Assembly: GCA_001510455.1 (NCBI GenBank)
Contig: LFFH01000002.1
Coordinates: forward strand, 1-35,663
From: Actinobacteria bacterium casp-actino8
GTDB lineage: Bacteria > Actinomycetota > Acidimicrobiia > Acidimicrobiales > Ilumatobacteraceae
DNA length: 35,663 nt
Direction: 5' to 3'
Shown: piece by piece, positions 1 through 6,852 of the stretch
How the letters are laid out: each line of letters opens with the position of its first letter
Position numbering within the stretch: position 1 is the first letter of the stretch
Notes under the pieces: generated by a model
Seen by the model: only the letters and a program-made list of their open reading frames with translations
What the model was told of the DNA's origin: nothing
Databases searched by the model: none
Program-made: the position numbers and the translations under genes

Positions 1-182
1 TCGGGGAGGTAGATGCACACCGTCATCTCGGCGTATCCCTCGTTGGCGCGATTGCCCATTCGGAACCATCCGCCCACCTTGTGTTGCGGGTCGAAGCAAT
101 TGATGTACATGCTCTCGTTGAAATTCGACTCGGGGCCGAGTTCGTGCATGTATTCGTCGGAAGGATCGAGACGTACGCCCAT
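1..182 (-). CDS. Conserved actinobacterial protein (DUF7064/7065-like), C-terminus outside window
   Basis: The minus strand reads open from an ATG at 182 to the left edge, giving 60 residues that begin MGVRLDPSDEYMHELG and continue with NFNESMYINCFD and GNRANEGYAEMTVCIYLP. This is the N-terminus only; the rest lies beyond the window. The pattern (NFNESMY, a short F-D stretch, then GNRxNEGYAE-TVCxYLP) is the opening I remember from actinobacterial proteins with DUF7064/DUF7065 domains, related to the AttH/CrtC-like lipocalin fold. That assignment is from memory. No enzymatic role can be claimed. It lies 17 bp downstream of the 200-484 gene, so it is probably the third gene of a minus-strand unit with that gene and the SDR. 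No strong ribosome binding site precedes the ATG. Confidence 0.75.
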   Translation of the reverse strand, partial: MGVRLDPSDEYMHELGPESNFNESMYINCFDPQHKVGGWFRMGNRANEGYAEMTVCIYLP

Positions 183-199
183 GGGCCGACCGTAGTCGT

Positions 200-484
200 T
201 CAGAAGAGTGTGAGTTGCTCCCAGGTGACGGCCACGTCGGGCACGGCACACCACGAGAGCCGCCCACGACGGCCGGGACGTCTGACCTCGAGTCGTTCGG
301 GTCGGAGCGACCGAGCAGCACCATGAGCGTCGTGAACGGTGATGCTTCCGTCTCGCTCGACCCAGGAGATGCGACCCTCCTGCCATCGACCACGGTCGGC
401 CCGTCGGAACCGCACGTCTTCTCCGGCTCGCAGTCCGAGACGACGGAGGATCTCGGACTGTTCGGGGGTGGCCCGTTGCGCCAT
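200..484 (-). CDS. Small basic protein with C-terminal sliding-clamp-like motif QLTLF
   Basis: This encodes 94 residues starting MAQRATPEQSEILRRLGL. The start at 484 is chosen because its ATG overlaps the stop of the upstream SDR (ATGA), implying translational coupling; a longer in-frame start at 535 would lie inside the SDR. Residues 1-20 look helical. Residues about 21-68 (GEDVRFRR..GRWQEGRISWVERDGSITVHD) read like a small SH3/KOW-type beta barrel. An Arg-rich stretch follows at 60-77, and the chain ends exactly in WEQLTLF. QL[SD]LF at an extreme C-terminus is the classical bacterial beta-sliding-clamp (DnaN) binding motif, so this could be a clamp-associated nucleic-acid-binding protein. 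That function is inference; short actinobacterial proteins of this shape are usually annotated hypothetical. Confidence 0.8.
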   Translation of the reverse strand: MAQRATPEQSEILRRLGLRAGEDVRFRRADRGRWQEGRISWVERDGSITVHDAHGAARSLRPERLEVRRPGRRGRLSWCAVPDVAVTWEQLTLF

Positions 485-1311
485 CAGAGTTCTCCGAGGA
501 CTCGACGTTGAAGGCGGCGCATGCCAGCGATCCATCGGTCACGGTCGGCGACCTTCTTCGTCTCGAAATCGGCGACCTGCGGGTGTGGGAGGATCAAGAA
601 GCGCTCATCGGCGATGGCCGCCGCGACGATGTCGGCGACCTGCTCGGGCTCGAGTACGTCACCGGACGCCCGCACCACGTCACCGGCGGCATTGTCGCCG
701 AGGTCGCCTCCGGTCAGCATCGCAGTGTTCACTCCCTGTGGGCATAGACAACTGACTCGTACACCTCGGTCGCCGTAGGTGATGGACATCCATTCCGCGA
801 AGGCGACCGCCGCGTGCTTCGACACCGAATACGGAGCCGAGCCGATCTGAGCGAGCAGGCCTGCGGCGGAGGCCGTCGAACAGAAGTATCCCGAGCCACG
901 TTCGAGCCACTCCGGCAAGAGAGCGCGAGCAGCCCATCGATGAGCGTGGAGATTCACGTCGAAAGATGTCGCCCAGTCGTCCTCGGACGTCACTTCGAGA
1001 AGTGTTCCGAGTCCGACACCGGCGTTGGCGACGAAGAGATCGATTCCTCCGAGGAGACGGCGAGCCTCCTCCACGAGAGAACGGTTGCCGTTCTCGGTGG
1101 AAAGGTCGGCCACGACCGAAAAAGCGGTCCCGGGCCGAAGGGCGTCGAGTTCTGCGGCCACCGACCGAATACCGTCGCCATTCGTGTCGGCGACCACGAC
1201 CGAGGCTCCGTCGGCGTGGAAGCGACGGGCCAGAGCTGCGCCGATACCACCGGCCGCACCCGTGACGACGACGCGAGACGAGGTCAGATCCACGATGGGA
1301 TCGTAGGTCAC
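484..1311 (-). CDS. Short-chain dehydrogenase/reductase (classical SDR)
   Basis: This 275-residue protein has the length and motif order of a classical SDR: TGAAGGIG at 17-24 for nucleotide binding, an ANAGV variant of NNAG at 95-99, catalytic Ser near 148, and YSVSK with Tyr161 and Lys165. Asp41-Thr at the end of the second strand (VVVADTN) suggests a preference for NAD over NADP. The start is a GTG at 1311 preceded by a weak GGA; GTG at codon 7 is an alternative. The C-terminal PHPQVADFETKKVADRDRW segment is typical of actinobacterial SDRs near acyl-CoA or sterol genes. The substrate cannot be read from sequence. It is the first gene of a minus-strand unit with the small clamp-tail protein and the partial gene at the left edge. 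Confidence 0.93.
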   Translation of the reverse strand: MTYDPIVDLTSSRVVVTGAAGGIGAALARRFHADGASVVVADTNGDGIRSVAAELDALRPGTAFSVVADLSTENGNRSLVEEARRLLGGIDLFVANAGVGLGTLLEVTSEDDWATSFDVNLHAHRWAARALLPEWLERGSGYFCSTASAAGLLAQIGSAPYSVSKHAAVAFAEWMSITYGDRGVRVSCLCPQGVNTAMLTGGDLGDNAAGDVVRASGDVLEPEQVADIVAAAIADERFLILPHPQVADFETKKVADRDRWIAGMRRLQRRVLGEL

Positions 1312-1374
1312 TCGTCCGGACGTCGGAGATTCGACCGGCTTGTGCCGGATGCCTCGTCAGCAGGAGGTTCGCCG

Positions 1375-1402
1375 TTGACCGCTCGTGGATCCACGCCATT
1401 AC
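1375..1402 (+). promoter_or_regulatory. Possible promoter for the 59-residue gene
   Basis: In the 164-bp divergent gap between the SDR and the small plus-strand gene, TTGACC (1375-1380) is followed after 16 bp by CATTAC (1397-1402), a fair -35 and a weak -10. Transcription would start about 65 bp before the ATG at 1476. This is only a pattern match. Confidence 0.25.
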
Positions 1403-1475
1403 GCTCGGGTTGCGCGACGATGTCGCACAGAGGTCCTGACCGGACGTTCAACGAAGTGAGCACGAGGAGTCGACG

Positions 1476-1655
1476 ATGACGGGAACACAGGTCGCCGAGC
1501 CAGTGAACGACAAGTCGTCGCACGAGGACGTGATCGCACAGGCGTTGTCCATCGTCGACGAAGCGTTGTCGCAGATGGTTCGACGTGAGCTCGTGTCGGC
1601 GAGCGAAGTGAGTGACCTCCTGCTCGACGTCCGAAATCTCCTCACACGGAGCTGA
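1476..1655 (+). CDS. Small acidic helical protein, 59 residues, unknown function
   Basis: An ATG at 1476 preceded by a good ribosome binding site (GAGGAG at 1464-1469, about 6 nt spacing) opens a 59-codon frame ending in TGA at 1653-1655. The protein begins MTGTQVAEPVNDKSSHED, and the rest (VIAQALSIVDEALSQMVRR, then SEVSDLLLDVRNLL) shows hydrophobic residues spaced as in two amphipathic helices. I do not recognise the family. It stands alone on the plus strand between a divergent SDR and the convergent WS/DGAT gene, with a hairpin just after its stop. A helical-hairpin protein or a partner subunit is possible but cannot be shown. Confidence 0.7.
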   Translation: MTGTQVAEPVNDKSSHEDVIAQALSIVDEALSQMVRRELVSASEVSDLLLDVRNLLTRS

Positions 1656-1662
1656 TGGCGTC

Positions 1663-1680
1663 GACTCGCACTGGCGAGTC
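1663..1680. terminator. Hairpin in the convergent gap, probable weak bidirectional terminator
   Basis: GACTCGC (1663-1669), loop ACTG, and GCGAGTC (1674-1680) form a perfect 7-bp stem in the 23-bp gap between two convergent stop codons (1655 and 1679), overlapping the WS/DGAT stop. No clear T-tract follows on either strand, so intrinsic termination would be weak. Confidence 0.45.
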
Positions 1681-3166
1681 AGGACGACTGTTTCGGGGCC
1701 ACTCGACTCGTGGTCGTTCGTTTGGTAGCCGTTCGCTTTGCCGTGGCTCGTTTCGCTTTCGAGTTCTTCCCCTGAGGTGTTGCGTTCACCAGAGCGTCGA
1801 AGGATTCCTCGAGTAATTCACGGAGCCGGTCCGGATGAGAGACGGCCGCACTGTCGACATTGAGGCCCATGTCGAGGCTGCCGACATGAGACAGCAACGT
1901 GAGGTTGAACGCCACACCTCCGAGTGGTCCGATCGGAAAATTGTGCAGGATCTCCGATCCGGCGACGAACACGGGGATCGGCGTGCCCTTCACGTTCGAA
2001 GTGGCGAAGTCGACCGTTTGGGCCTGAAGGCGCGCGACCCGAGTCAAGAGGGCAGTGGGTAGAGACGAGGCGAGCGTGGCAATGGTGGCGAGACTTCCGC
2101 CCGCCGACGCCGAGGCCTCGTCGGTGCGTCGAGCGATGTCGCGAAATCGATCGGCGGGTGGTAGCTCGCCGGTCGGAACCAGGAAGCGGGCGAGGGAGAA
2201 TGAGTTGGCCGATCCCGAGTCGTCGGATCGTGACCGCGTGCTGACCGCCATGGAGGCTCGAAGGTCGTCGACCGGTGCACCGAACTCACGGTGATAGCGG
2301 CCGGCGGCGTCACTCGCAGCCGACAAGAGTGCGGTGTTCAGCGTTCCTCCGAGCCGACGTGCTGCGTCGCGAACCTCGATGAACGGAACGCGAAGAACTT
2401 CGGCCCGGCGCCGGGTCGATCGTTGCGTCCAGAGGGGTGACCGAGCCGACTCGACATCGGTGAGCTGACCCATGGCCACTCGCAGCGACTCGATGGTCGA
2501 CGCACCATGAGAGGGAATACTCGAAGGATCGGCGACCAGATCCTTCACCTGGCGGACCATGGCGAGCGGAAGACGAAGTGAGCCCGATACGACGTCGCGC
2601 CACATCTCGTTGTGAGCGTGAGATTCGTCGAGCAATGCACGGGCAGGGTCGATGTCGATCGGAGCCGGTTCGGGTGCATCGCGTTCGAAATCGAAGAATT
2701 GCAGAGACAACTGCACGGTTCCTTCGCCATCGGCGATCGTGTGATGGAGCTTCTCGACGAGCGCCGCTCGGCCTCCCTCGAGGCCCTCGACCACCACGAA
2801 TTGCCAGAGTGGTCGAGTGCGATCGAAGGGATCGGCGACCACGAGGGTGACGTAGTCGAGGAGCTGTCGCATGGAGCCTGGAGCGGGTAGGGCCACGCGA
2901 CGGACGTGGAAGTCGATGTCGAAGTCGGAGTCCTCGACCCAAATGGGAGGGGAGACGTTGGCCGGTGTGGAGTGCACTCGCTGACGGAGGCGAGGAATGA
3001 CGACGGTGGCCCTCTCCATGCGACGACGCAGTCGGTCGATATCGGGCGGACGATCGAGAATCGACACGTTGGCGAAAGTCGACGACAGCTGAGGGTCCTT
3101 CTCGAGGCGCCACATCAGACCCTCGGCGTCGGACATGCGGCGTTCGAACGAGATTTCCTGAACCAC
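1679..3166 (-). CDS. Wax ester synthase / diacylglycerol acyltransferase (WS/DGAT) with basic C-terminal tail
   Basis: This 495-residue protein belongs to the bifunctional WS/DGAT family, which transfers acyl groups from acyl-CoA to long-chain alcohols or diacylglycerol to make storage lipids. The active-site motif is HHTIADG at 141-147 (HHxxxDG), preceded by PLW at 119-121. The C-terminal half has the ASTRSRSDDSGSANSFSLARFLVP region and a PIGPLGG.AFNLTLLSHVGSLDMGLNVD block typical of the family. The start is GTG at 3166 behind CTGGAG; ATG at 3136 is an alternative. After the catalytic fold the last 30 or so residues are a Lys/Arg/Thr/Ala tail (for example AKRATAKRTATKRTTTSR), which is unusual here and resembles histone-H1-like tails. 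It is divergent from the metzincin lipoprotein gene, with 54 bp between starts. Confidence 0.93.
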   Translation of the reverse strand: MVQEISFERRMSDAEGLMWRLEKDPQLSSTFANVSILDRPPDIDRLRRRMERATVVIPRLRQRVHSTPANVSPPIWVEDSDFDIDFHVRRVALPAPGSMRQLLDYVTLVVADPFDRTRPLWQFVVVEGLEGGRAALVEKLHHTIADGEGTVQLSLQFFDFERDAPEPAPIDIDPARALLDESHAHNEMWRDVVSGSLRLPLAMVRQVKDLVADPSSIPSHGASTIESLRVAMGQLTDVESARSPLWTQRSTRRRAEVLRVPFIEVRDAARRLGGTLNTALLSAASDAAGRYHREFGAPVDDLRASMAVSTRSRSDDSGSANSFSLARFLVPTGELPPADRFRDIARRTDEASASAGGSLATIATLASSLPTALLTRVARLQAQTVDFATSNVKGTPIPVFVAGSEILHNFPIGPLGGVAFNLTLLSHVGSLDMGLNVDSAAVSHPDRLRELLEESFDALVNATPQGKNSKAKRATAKRTATKRTTTSRVAPKQSS

Positions 3167-3220
3167 GGCTCCAGGTTAGAGCCCGGATACCTTCGAGGGG
3201 ATGGGGAACGGGGCTCGGTG

Positions 3221-4423
3221 ATGATCGTGAGGCGCCGGTTCGTGACGACGAGGTTGTTCCCTCCGATCTCGCTACTTCTGTTCGTCTCGCTCGTCGTCGG
3301 ATGCGCCTCCTCGTCGCGGTGGGATCGTGGTTTGGGCAGTCGGATCGACGACGGTGACGTGGTAACTCGTGACGTGACCGTCGGGATCGATCGTTGGGAG
3401 GTGGCGATTTGTCGAGTGCCCGATGACGTTCGGGACCCCTTGTTCGAGACCTCGGTCGAGCGACTGTCATCCGATGTGATCACGATCGTCAACCGTCTCC
3501 AGGGGGTCACCGATTATTTCGACCGATGGTCGCACGGGCGATATCGACTCGAGTGGACGGCAGCCGACGACGTGTCGATCGAAGCCGACGAGTCGGCAGT
3601 CGACTGCGTCGATCGGGCACTCGACCGTTCGGCGACATCCACCAACGGCGTTCTCGTCGTGGCCGACGCCCAGCACGACGTGGATGCGCCGGGTGGTTGG
3701 GGTCGCCGAGGTGATCGATGCGAACTTCCGTGTGCTGCGTCGGAGTCGCGTCGTTCGGCGTACGTCGGGGCATCGGACTTCTCCACGTATTGGGGGGACG
3801 AACCACCGCTCGACTTGATCGAACACGAGATCGGCCATGCTCTCGGGTGGCCGCACAGCGCATCGTCGGCTGGGATCGGCGACAATCACGTCTACGACAG
3901 CCATCTCGACGTGATGAGCAACAGCGCGTCACCTCGTGATGTCGATCCGACGCGACGCCACGCTCCGGGTGTGCTCGCCTTCGACGCATGGTCGAGTGGG
4001 TGGCTCGACGATCAGGAGATCGCTTTCTTCTCTCTTCGGCGGCTCCGGTCCGGCGAGTGGCAGGACGCCGTTCGGCTGGTCGCGTCCGACACGCCGTCAC
4101 CGGTCGCGGGAGACGACCAGATTCGGCTCGTCGTCGTCGACGTGGGGGACGATCTGCTCACCATCGAGTTGCTGGCCGATCGGGGTGACAACGACCATCT
4201 CACCGGGTCCGGAGTCGCCATACATCGACTCGTGTTCGATGGGTCGGCACCCGAGGGACGATGGCAGGTGGTGCAACCGATCGGAGCGGATGGGTCACTG
4301 CTACTCGCGCCGGGTCGTACATGGGGTGACGACGAGTCGGATCTTGCCGTTCGTATCGGTGATGTCGTCGATGAATCCGGAAGGGTTTCGACCGACGTGC
4401 GCCTTCGGCGCGATCAGGGCTGA
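3221..4423 (+). CDS. Secreted lipoprotein zinc metalloprotease of metzincin type
   Basis: From the ATG at 3221 this encodes 400 residues. The N-terminus has RRR, a hydrophobic stretch (FPPISLLLFVSLVVGC) and Cys28 in a lipobox-like LVVGC, so it should be exported and lipid-anchored outside the membrane. HEIGHALGWPHS at 202-213 is the full metzincin zinc site HExxHxxGxxH, and HLDVMSN near 228-233 supplies the Met-turn methionine at the expected distance. The preceding 170 residues would form the N-terminal half of the protease domain, with paired cysteines near 167-171 (CELPC). The remaining 150 or so residues are predicted beta-rich and could be an accessory domain. The same frame is open further upstream (to 2906), but that part overlaps the opposite WS/DGAT gene and precedes the signal sequence. 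The substrate is unknown. Confidence 0.85.
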   Translation: MIVRRRFVTTRLFPPISLLLFVSLVVGCASSSRWDRGLGSRIDDGDVVTRDVTVGIDRWEVAICRVPDDVRDPLFETSVERLSSDVITIVNRLQGVTDYFDRWSHGRYRLEWTAADDVSIEADESAVDCVDRALDRSATSTNGVLVVADAQHDVDAPGGWGRRGDRCELPCAASESRRSAYVGASDFSTYWGDEPPLDLIEHEIGHALGWPHSASSAGIGDNHVYDSHLDVMSNSASPRDVDPTRRHAPGVLAFDAWSSGWLDDQEIAFFSLRRLRSGEWQDAVRLVASDTPSPVAGDDQIRLVVVDVGDDLLTIELLADRGDNDHLTGSGVAIHRLVFDGSAPEGRWQVVQPIGADGSLLLAPGRTWGDDESDLAVRIGDVVDESGRVSTDVRLRRDQG

Positions 4424-4443
4424 CGAAACGTCGTCGACCGGAT

Positions 4444-5043
4444 TCAGCGCGGTACGGACGTGTGCTTGAACTCGTTCAGGATCGGCCAGTCGACGTTGTC
4501 GAGAATTCGTTCGATGGTGTGAACGGCCAGTGCCTCGTCGCCCTCGGCCCGATCGAGAAGACGGACGAACACTGCCTTGTCGTCGACCACGAACACCGGC
4601 ACCCCCCACACGTCATGGCTCGTTGCGTATTGCGTGTGCTGGTCGCGAATCGTCGCGAGCGGTCGGCCCGAGTCGACTTCGGAGAAGACGGCGATCGGAT
4701 CGATGCCGCAGCCGGTGAGTACGTTCGACAGATCTTCCCGATTTCGGATGTTCCCGCCGAGCGCGTGCTTGAACTCGTAGAGCGCATGGTGCAGATCGAC
4801 GAATGCATGGGGTTGTTGATCGCGGACGGCGACAGCAACTTGAAGAGCGAGGATTCCCGAGTCGGTCTCGGGGGCGTCCCACACGTCGGGCATCCCCGCC
4901 TCCACGTGGGATTGCCCGAGGCAGAAGGGGAGAAACGTGACGTCCCAATCGGCTCCGGCGCGCAGTCCGGTCACCACGTGATCGTGGGCGATGCGACCGT
5001 AAGGGCAGCGGTAGTCCCAGGTGACGGCGAAGGTGCGGGTCAT
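4444..5043 (-). CDS. DsbA-family thioredoxin-fold protein with degenerate active site
   Basis: This 199-residue protein has the DsbA/2-hydroxychromene-2-carboxylate isomerase/FrnE layout: a beta strand with the active-site loop at the N-terminus (WDYRCPYGRIAHD), a helical insert, and the cis-proline loop GVPVFVV at 147-153. The active site reads C13-P-Y-G instead of CPxC, so the second cysteine is missing. It therefore cannot form an internal disulfide and is more likely a glutathione-transferase-kappa-like or mycothiol-linked enzyme, or a monothiol isomerase, than a dithiol oxidase. No signal peptide is visible, so it should be cytoplasmic. The start has a good RBS (GAGGAG). It is the last gene of the long minus-strand lipid run, 24 bp after the PAP2 gene. 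Confidence 0.88.
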   Translation of the reverse strand: MTRTFAVTWDYRCPYGRIAHDHVVTGLRAGADWDVTFLPFCLGQSHVEAGMPDVWDAPETDSGILALQVAVAVRDQQPHAFVDLHHALYEFKHALGGNIRNREDLSNVLTGCGIDPIAVFSEVDSGRPLATIRDQHTQYATSHDVWGVPVFVVDDKAVFVRLLDRAEGDEALAVHTIERILDNVDWPILNEFKHTSVPR

Positions 5044-5067
5044 GATGTCTCCTCGATCTCGGTGCGC

Positions 5068-5640
5068 TCAGCGCAGTCTCTTCACCAGAGGTCGGACGAG
5101 CAAACCGAGGCCGAGTCCGACCGCCGCGCCTCCGATCACGTCGGATGCATGGTGGATACGAACGAAGGCCCGACTGGTCCCGACGACGGCCGCGAGGCCG
5201 AACCACAACGGAGCCGATTTCTTGCCGTCGAGAGTGGTGAGAACCGTGGCGGCGAACACCGCCGAACTGGCATGACCGCTCGGAAAGCTGCTGGTGGACG
5301 GAGTGCGCACCGTGAAGCGATCGTCACCACTGTCGGTGGGCCGTTCGCGACGGAACATCCTTTTCACACCTTGGTTGACGATCAGGGATTCGGCTCCGAG
5401 CAGGGCGGACAGCGCAAGAGCCTGGGAGGCACGCCGATCGTTCGTGACTCCACGCGCGGCGCCGATCAGGTGCCAGACGAGACTCCAGTCTCCGAGGTGA
5501 CTGGCGGTGGTGAAGATCCGCCCGGCTGTCGGTGAGCTTCGGAGCCGTTCCAGATAGACGTCGGCCGCTCGGTCGAAGCGAGCGACCGTCGAACCGAGTC
5601 CGTCGACACCTCGTTCCGGATCGGATTCGTCAGTGAGCAT
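5068..5640 (-). CDS. PAP2-family membrane phosphatase
   Basis: This protein (190 residues from the ATG at 5640; a TTG at 5652 would add four) has all three motifs of the type 2 phosphatidic acid phosphatase superfamily. They are K-x6-RP (Lys93, Arg100-Pro101), PSGH at 120-123, and SRxxxxxHxxxD (Ser156-Arg157, His163, Asp167). Hydrophobic helices flank the motifs, including SALLGAESLIV and the C-terminal GGAAVGLGLGLLV. It probably removes phosphate from a lipid phosphate or isoprenoid diphosphate, with the active site facing outward as in the family. It lies between an alpha/beta hydrolase and the DsbA-like gene on the same strand, consistent with lipid handling. The exact substrate is not visible. 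Confidence 0.92.
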   Translation of the reverse strand: MLTDESDPERGVDGLGSTVARFDRAADVYLERLRSSPTAGRIFTTASHLGDWSLVWHLIGAARGVTNDRRASQALALSALLGAESLIVNQGVKRMFRRERPTDSGDDRFTVRTPSTSSFPSGHASSAVFAATVLTTLDGKKSAPLWFGLAAVVGTSRAFVRIHHASDVIGGAAVGLGLGLLVRPLVKRLR

Positions 5641-5662
5641 GGGGGTGGCCAAACCGTGTCGG

Positions 5663-6505
5663 TCAGGGCTCGAGTGTGTCGGCGAAGGTGTCGATGATGC
5701 GAGCGATACGAGCCGGGTCGACGAACGGCCCGAAATGGTCGAGGTCGCTGTACTCGATGTGATTGCCGTTCGGAAGTTGATCGGCGACCGCCTCGGCCCA
5801 TCCCGACGGTTGGAACGGTTCGGGGTGACCCGAGAGCACCCAGACCGGGATCTCCAAGGAGGCCAACTTCTTCCAGAGTTGGGGCACCGTCGGATTTCGG
5901 AAGTTCTCGGCCTCGGTGGACGGATCGCACTTCAGATGCACCAGGCCGTCGTCGCCCTTGCGCAACCCGCCGTGGACGTAGGCCTCGAGGGCTTCGGGAG
6001 TGAAGGCCGACATCGGCAACTTCGACGAGTAGTTCTCGATGGCTTCTTCGAAACTCTTGAACGACGACTTGCGTCGCGCTGCGCCATCGGCGAGAACGTT
6101 CGGTCGATTCGCCGGCATGCGGAGATCGGCGGGTGGCACGATGGGCTCGTACACCAGAAGTCCACGAAACAGAGACGGGTCCTTGACGGCGGCCATGAGC
6201 AGTGTCGCCCCGCCCATCGAATGTCCGACGCCGATGATCCCACCTGGCTCGTGGAGATGCTTCGCGACCGCCGTGGTGTCGGCTCCGTAGCCGGCCCAGG
6301 CGATCTTCCAGTTCTTAGGGAGCGGTGTGTCGCCGTGACCCCGGTGGTCGTGGGCGTAACAGTGGAAGCGACGAGTCAGATGCTCGGCGACGGGCGTCCA
6401 GCACAGACCGTGGAAGCCGTTGGCGTGCGACATGAGCATGCGGGGTCCGTGACCACCGAGGTCGTGGACCTCGACCTTCACTCCGTTCGTCGATGCAACT
6501 TTCAC
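5663..6505 (-). CDS. Alpha/beta hydrolase
   Basis: This 280-residue alpha/beta-hydrolase-fold enzyme has the nucleophile elbow GHSMGG at 94-99 (Ser96), an HDHRGHGD segment near 52-59 typical of the fold, and a C-terminal SDLDHFGPF that supplies the catalytic His. The oxyanion segment reads SHANGFHG. The product resembles esterase/lipase-like hydrolases of actinobacteria; no thioesterase-specific feature is visible. The start is GTG at 6505 without a strong RBS. It lies 22 or 10 bp upstream of PAP2, depending on that gene's start, and 46 bp after the LapA-like gene, within a seven-gene minus-strand run. Confidence 0.9.
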   Translation of the reverse strand: MKVASTNGVKVEVHDLGGHGPRMLMSHANGFHGLCWTPVAEHLTRRFHCYAHDHRGHGDTPLPKNWKIAWAGYGADTTAVAKHLHEPGGIIGVGHSMGGATLLMAAVKDPSLFRGLLVYEPIVPPADLRMPANRPNVLADGAARRKSSFKSFEEAIENYSSKLPMSAFTPEALEAYVHGGLRKGDDGLVHLKCDPSTEAENFRNPTVPQLWKKLASLEIPVWVLSGHPEPFQPSGWAEAVADQLPNGNHIEYSDLDHFGPFVDPARIARIIDTFADTLEP

Positions 6506-6551
6506 GTGTGGGTGTCTCGCTCGGGCCGAGCCAGCACCCTGAATCGGGTCG

Positions 6552-6791
6552 TCAATTCTTGCGACGACGGCGGCGATTGAGTCCGATCACGAGTCGATCG
6601 AGCACCACCCCGAAGAGGATCGCCACGATCAAACTGAGGGAGAGCTGGCTGTTGATATCGAAGAACAAGAATTCTACGGGCGTTTCTTCCCAGTTCTGCA
6701 CGACGAACACGGCGATGACCACGGCGACAACCGCCACACCGACGAGACGCCACGGAATTTCTCGCACCTTCTCCTGCGGAATCTCGTTCAC
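6552..6791 (-). CDS. Small LapA-domain (DUF1049) membrane protein
   Basis: This gene encodes 79 residues from a GTG at 6791 behind a strong AGAGGAGG ribosome binding site with 5-nt spacing, which decides the start; a longer open frame upstream lacks such a signal and would overlap the dehydrogenase gene. The protein has a short charged N-terminus (NEIPQEKVREIPW), a hydrophobic helix (about 14-31), the QNWEETPVEFLFFD connector, a second helix (about 46-65) and an Arg-rich cytoplasmic end (NRRRRRKN). The two-helix design with QN...V.F.FF between the helices matches the LapA/DUF1049 family. In enterobacteria LapA takes part in lipopolysaccharide assembly; in actinobacteria the role is unknown. 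Confidence 0.85.
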   Translation of the reverse strand: MNEIPQEKVREIPWRLVGVAVVAVVIAVFVVQNWEETPVEFLFFDINSQLSLSLIVAILFGVVLDRLVIGLNRRRRRKN

Positions 6792-6852
6792 GACGACCTC
6801 CTCTGCCAGGTGACCTGGTGATATGCCGAACGAACGCGAGTGTAGGACCGGA

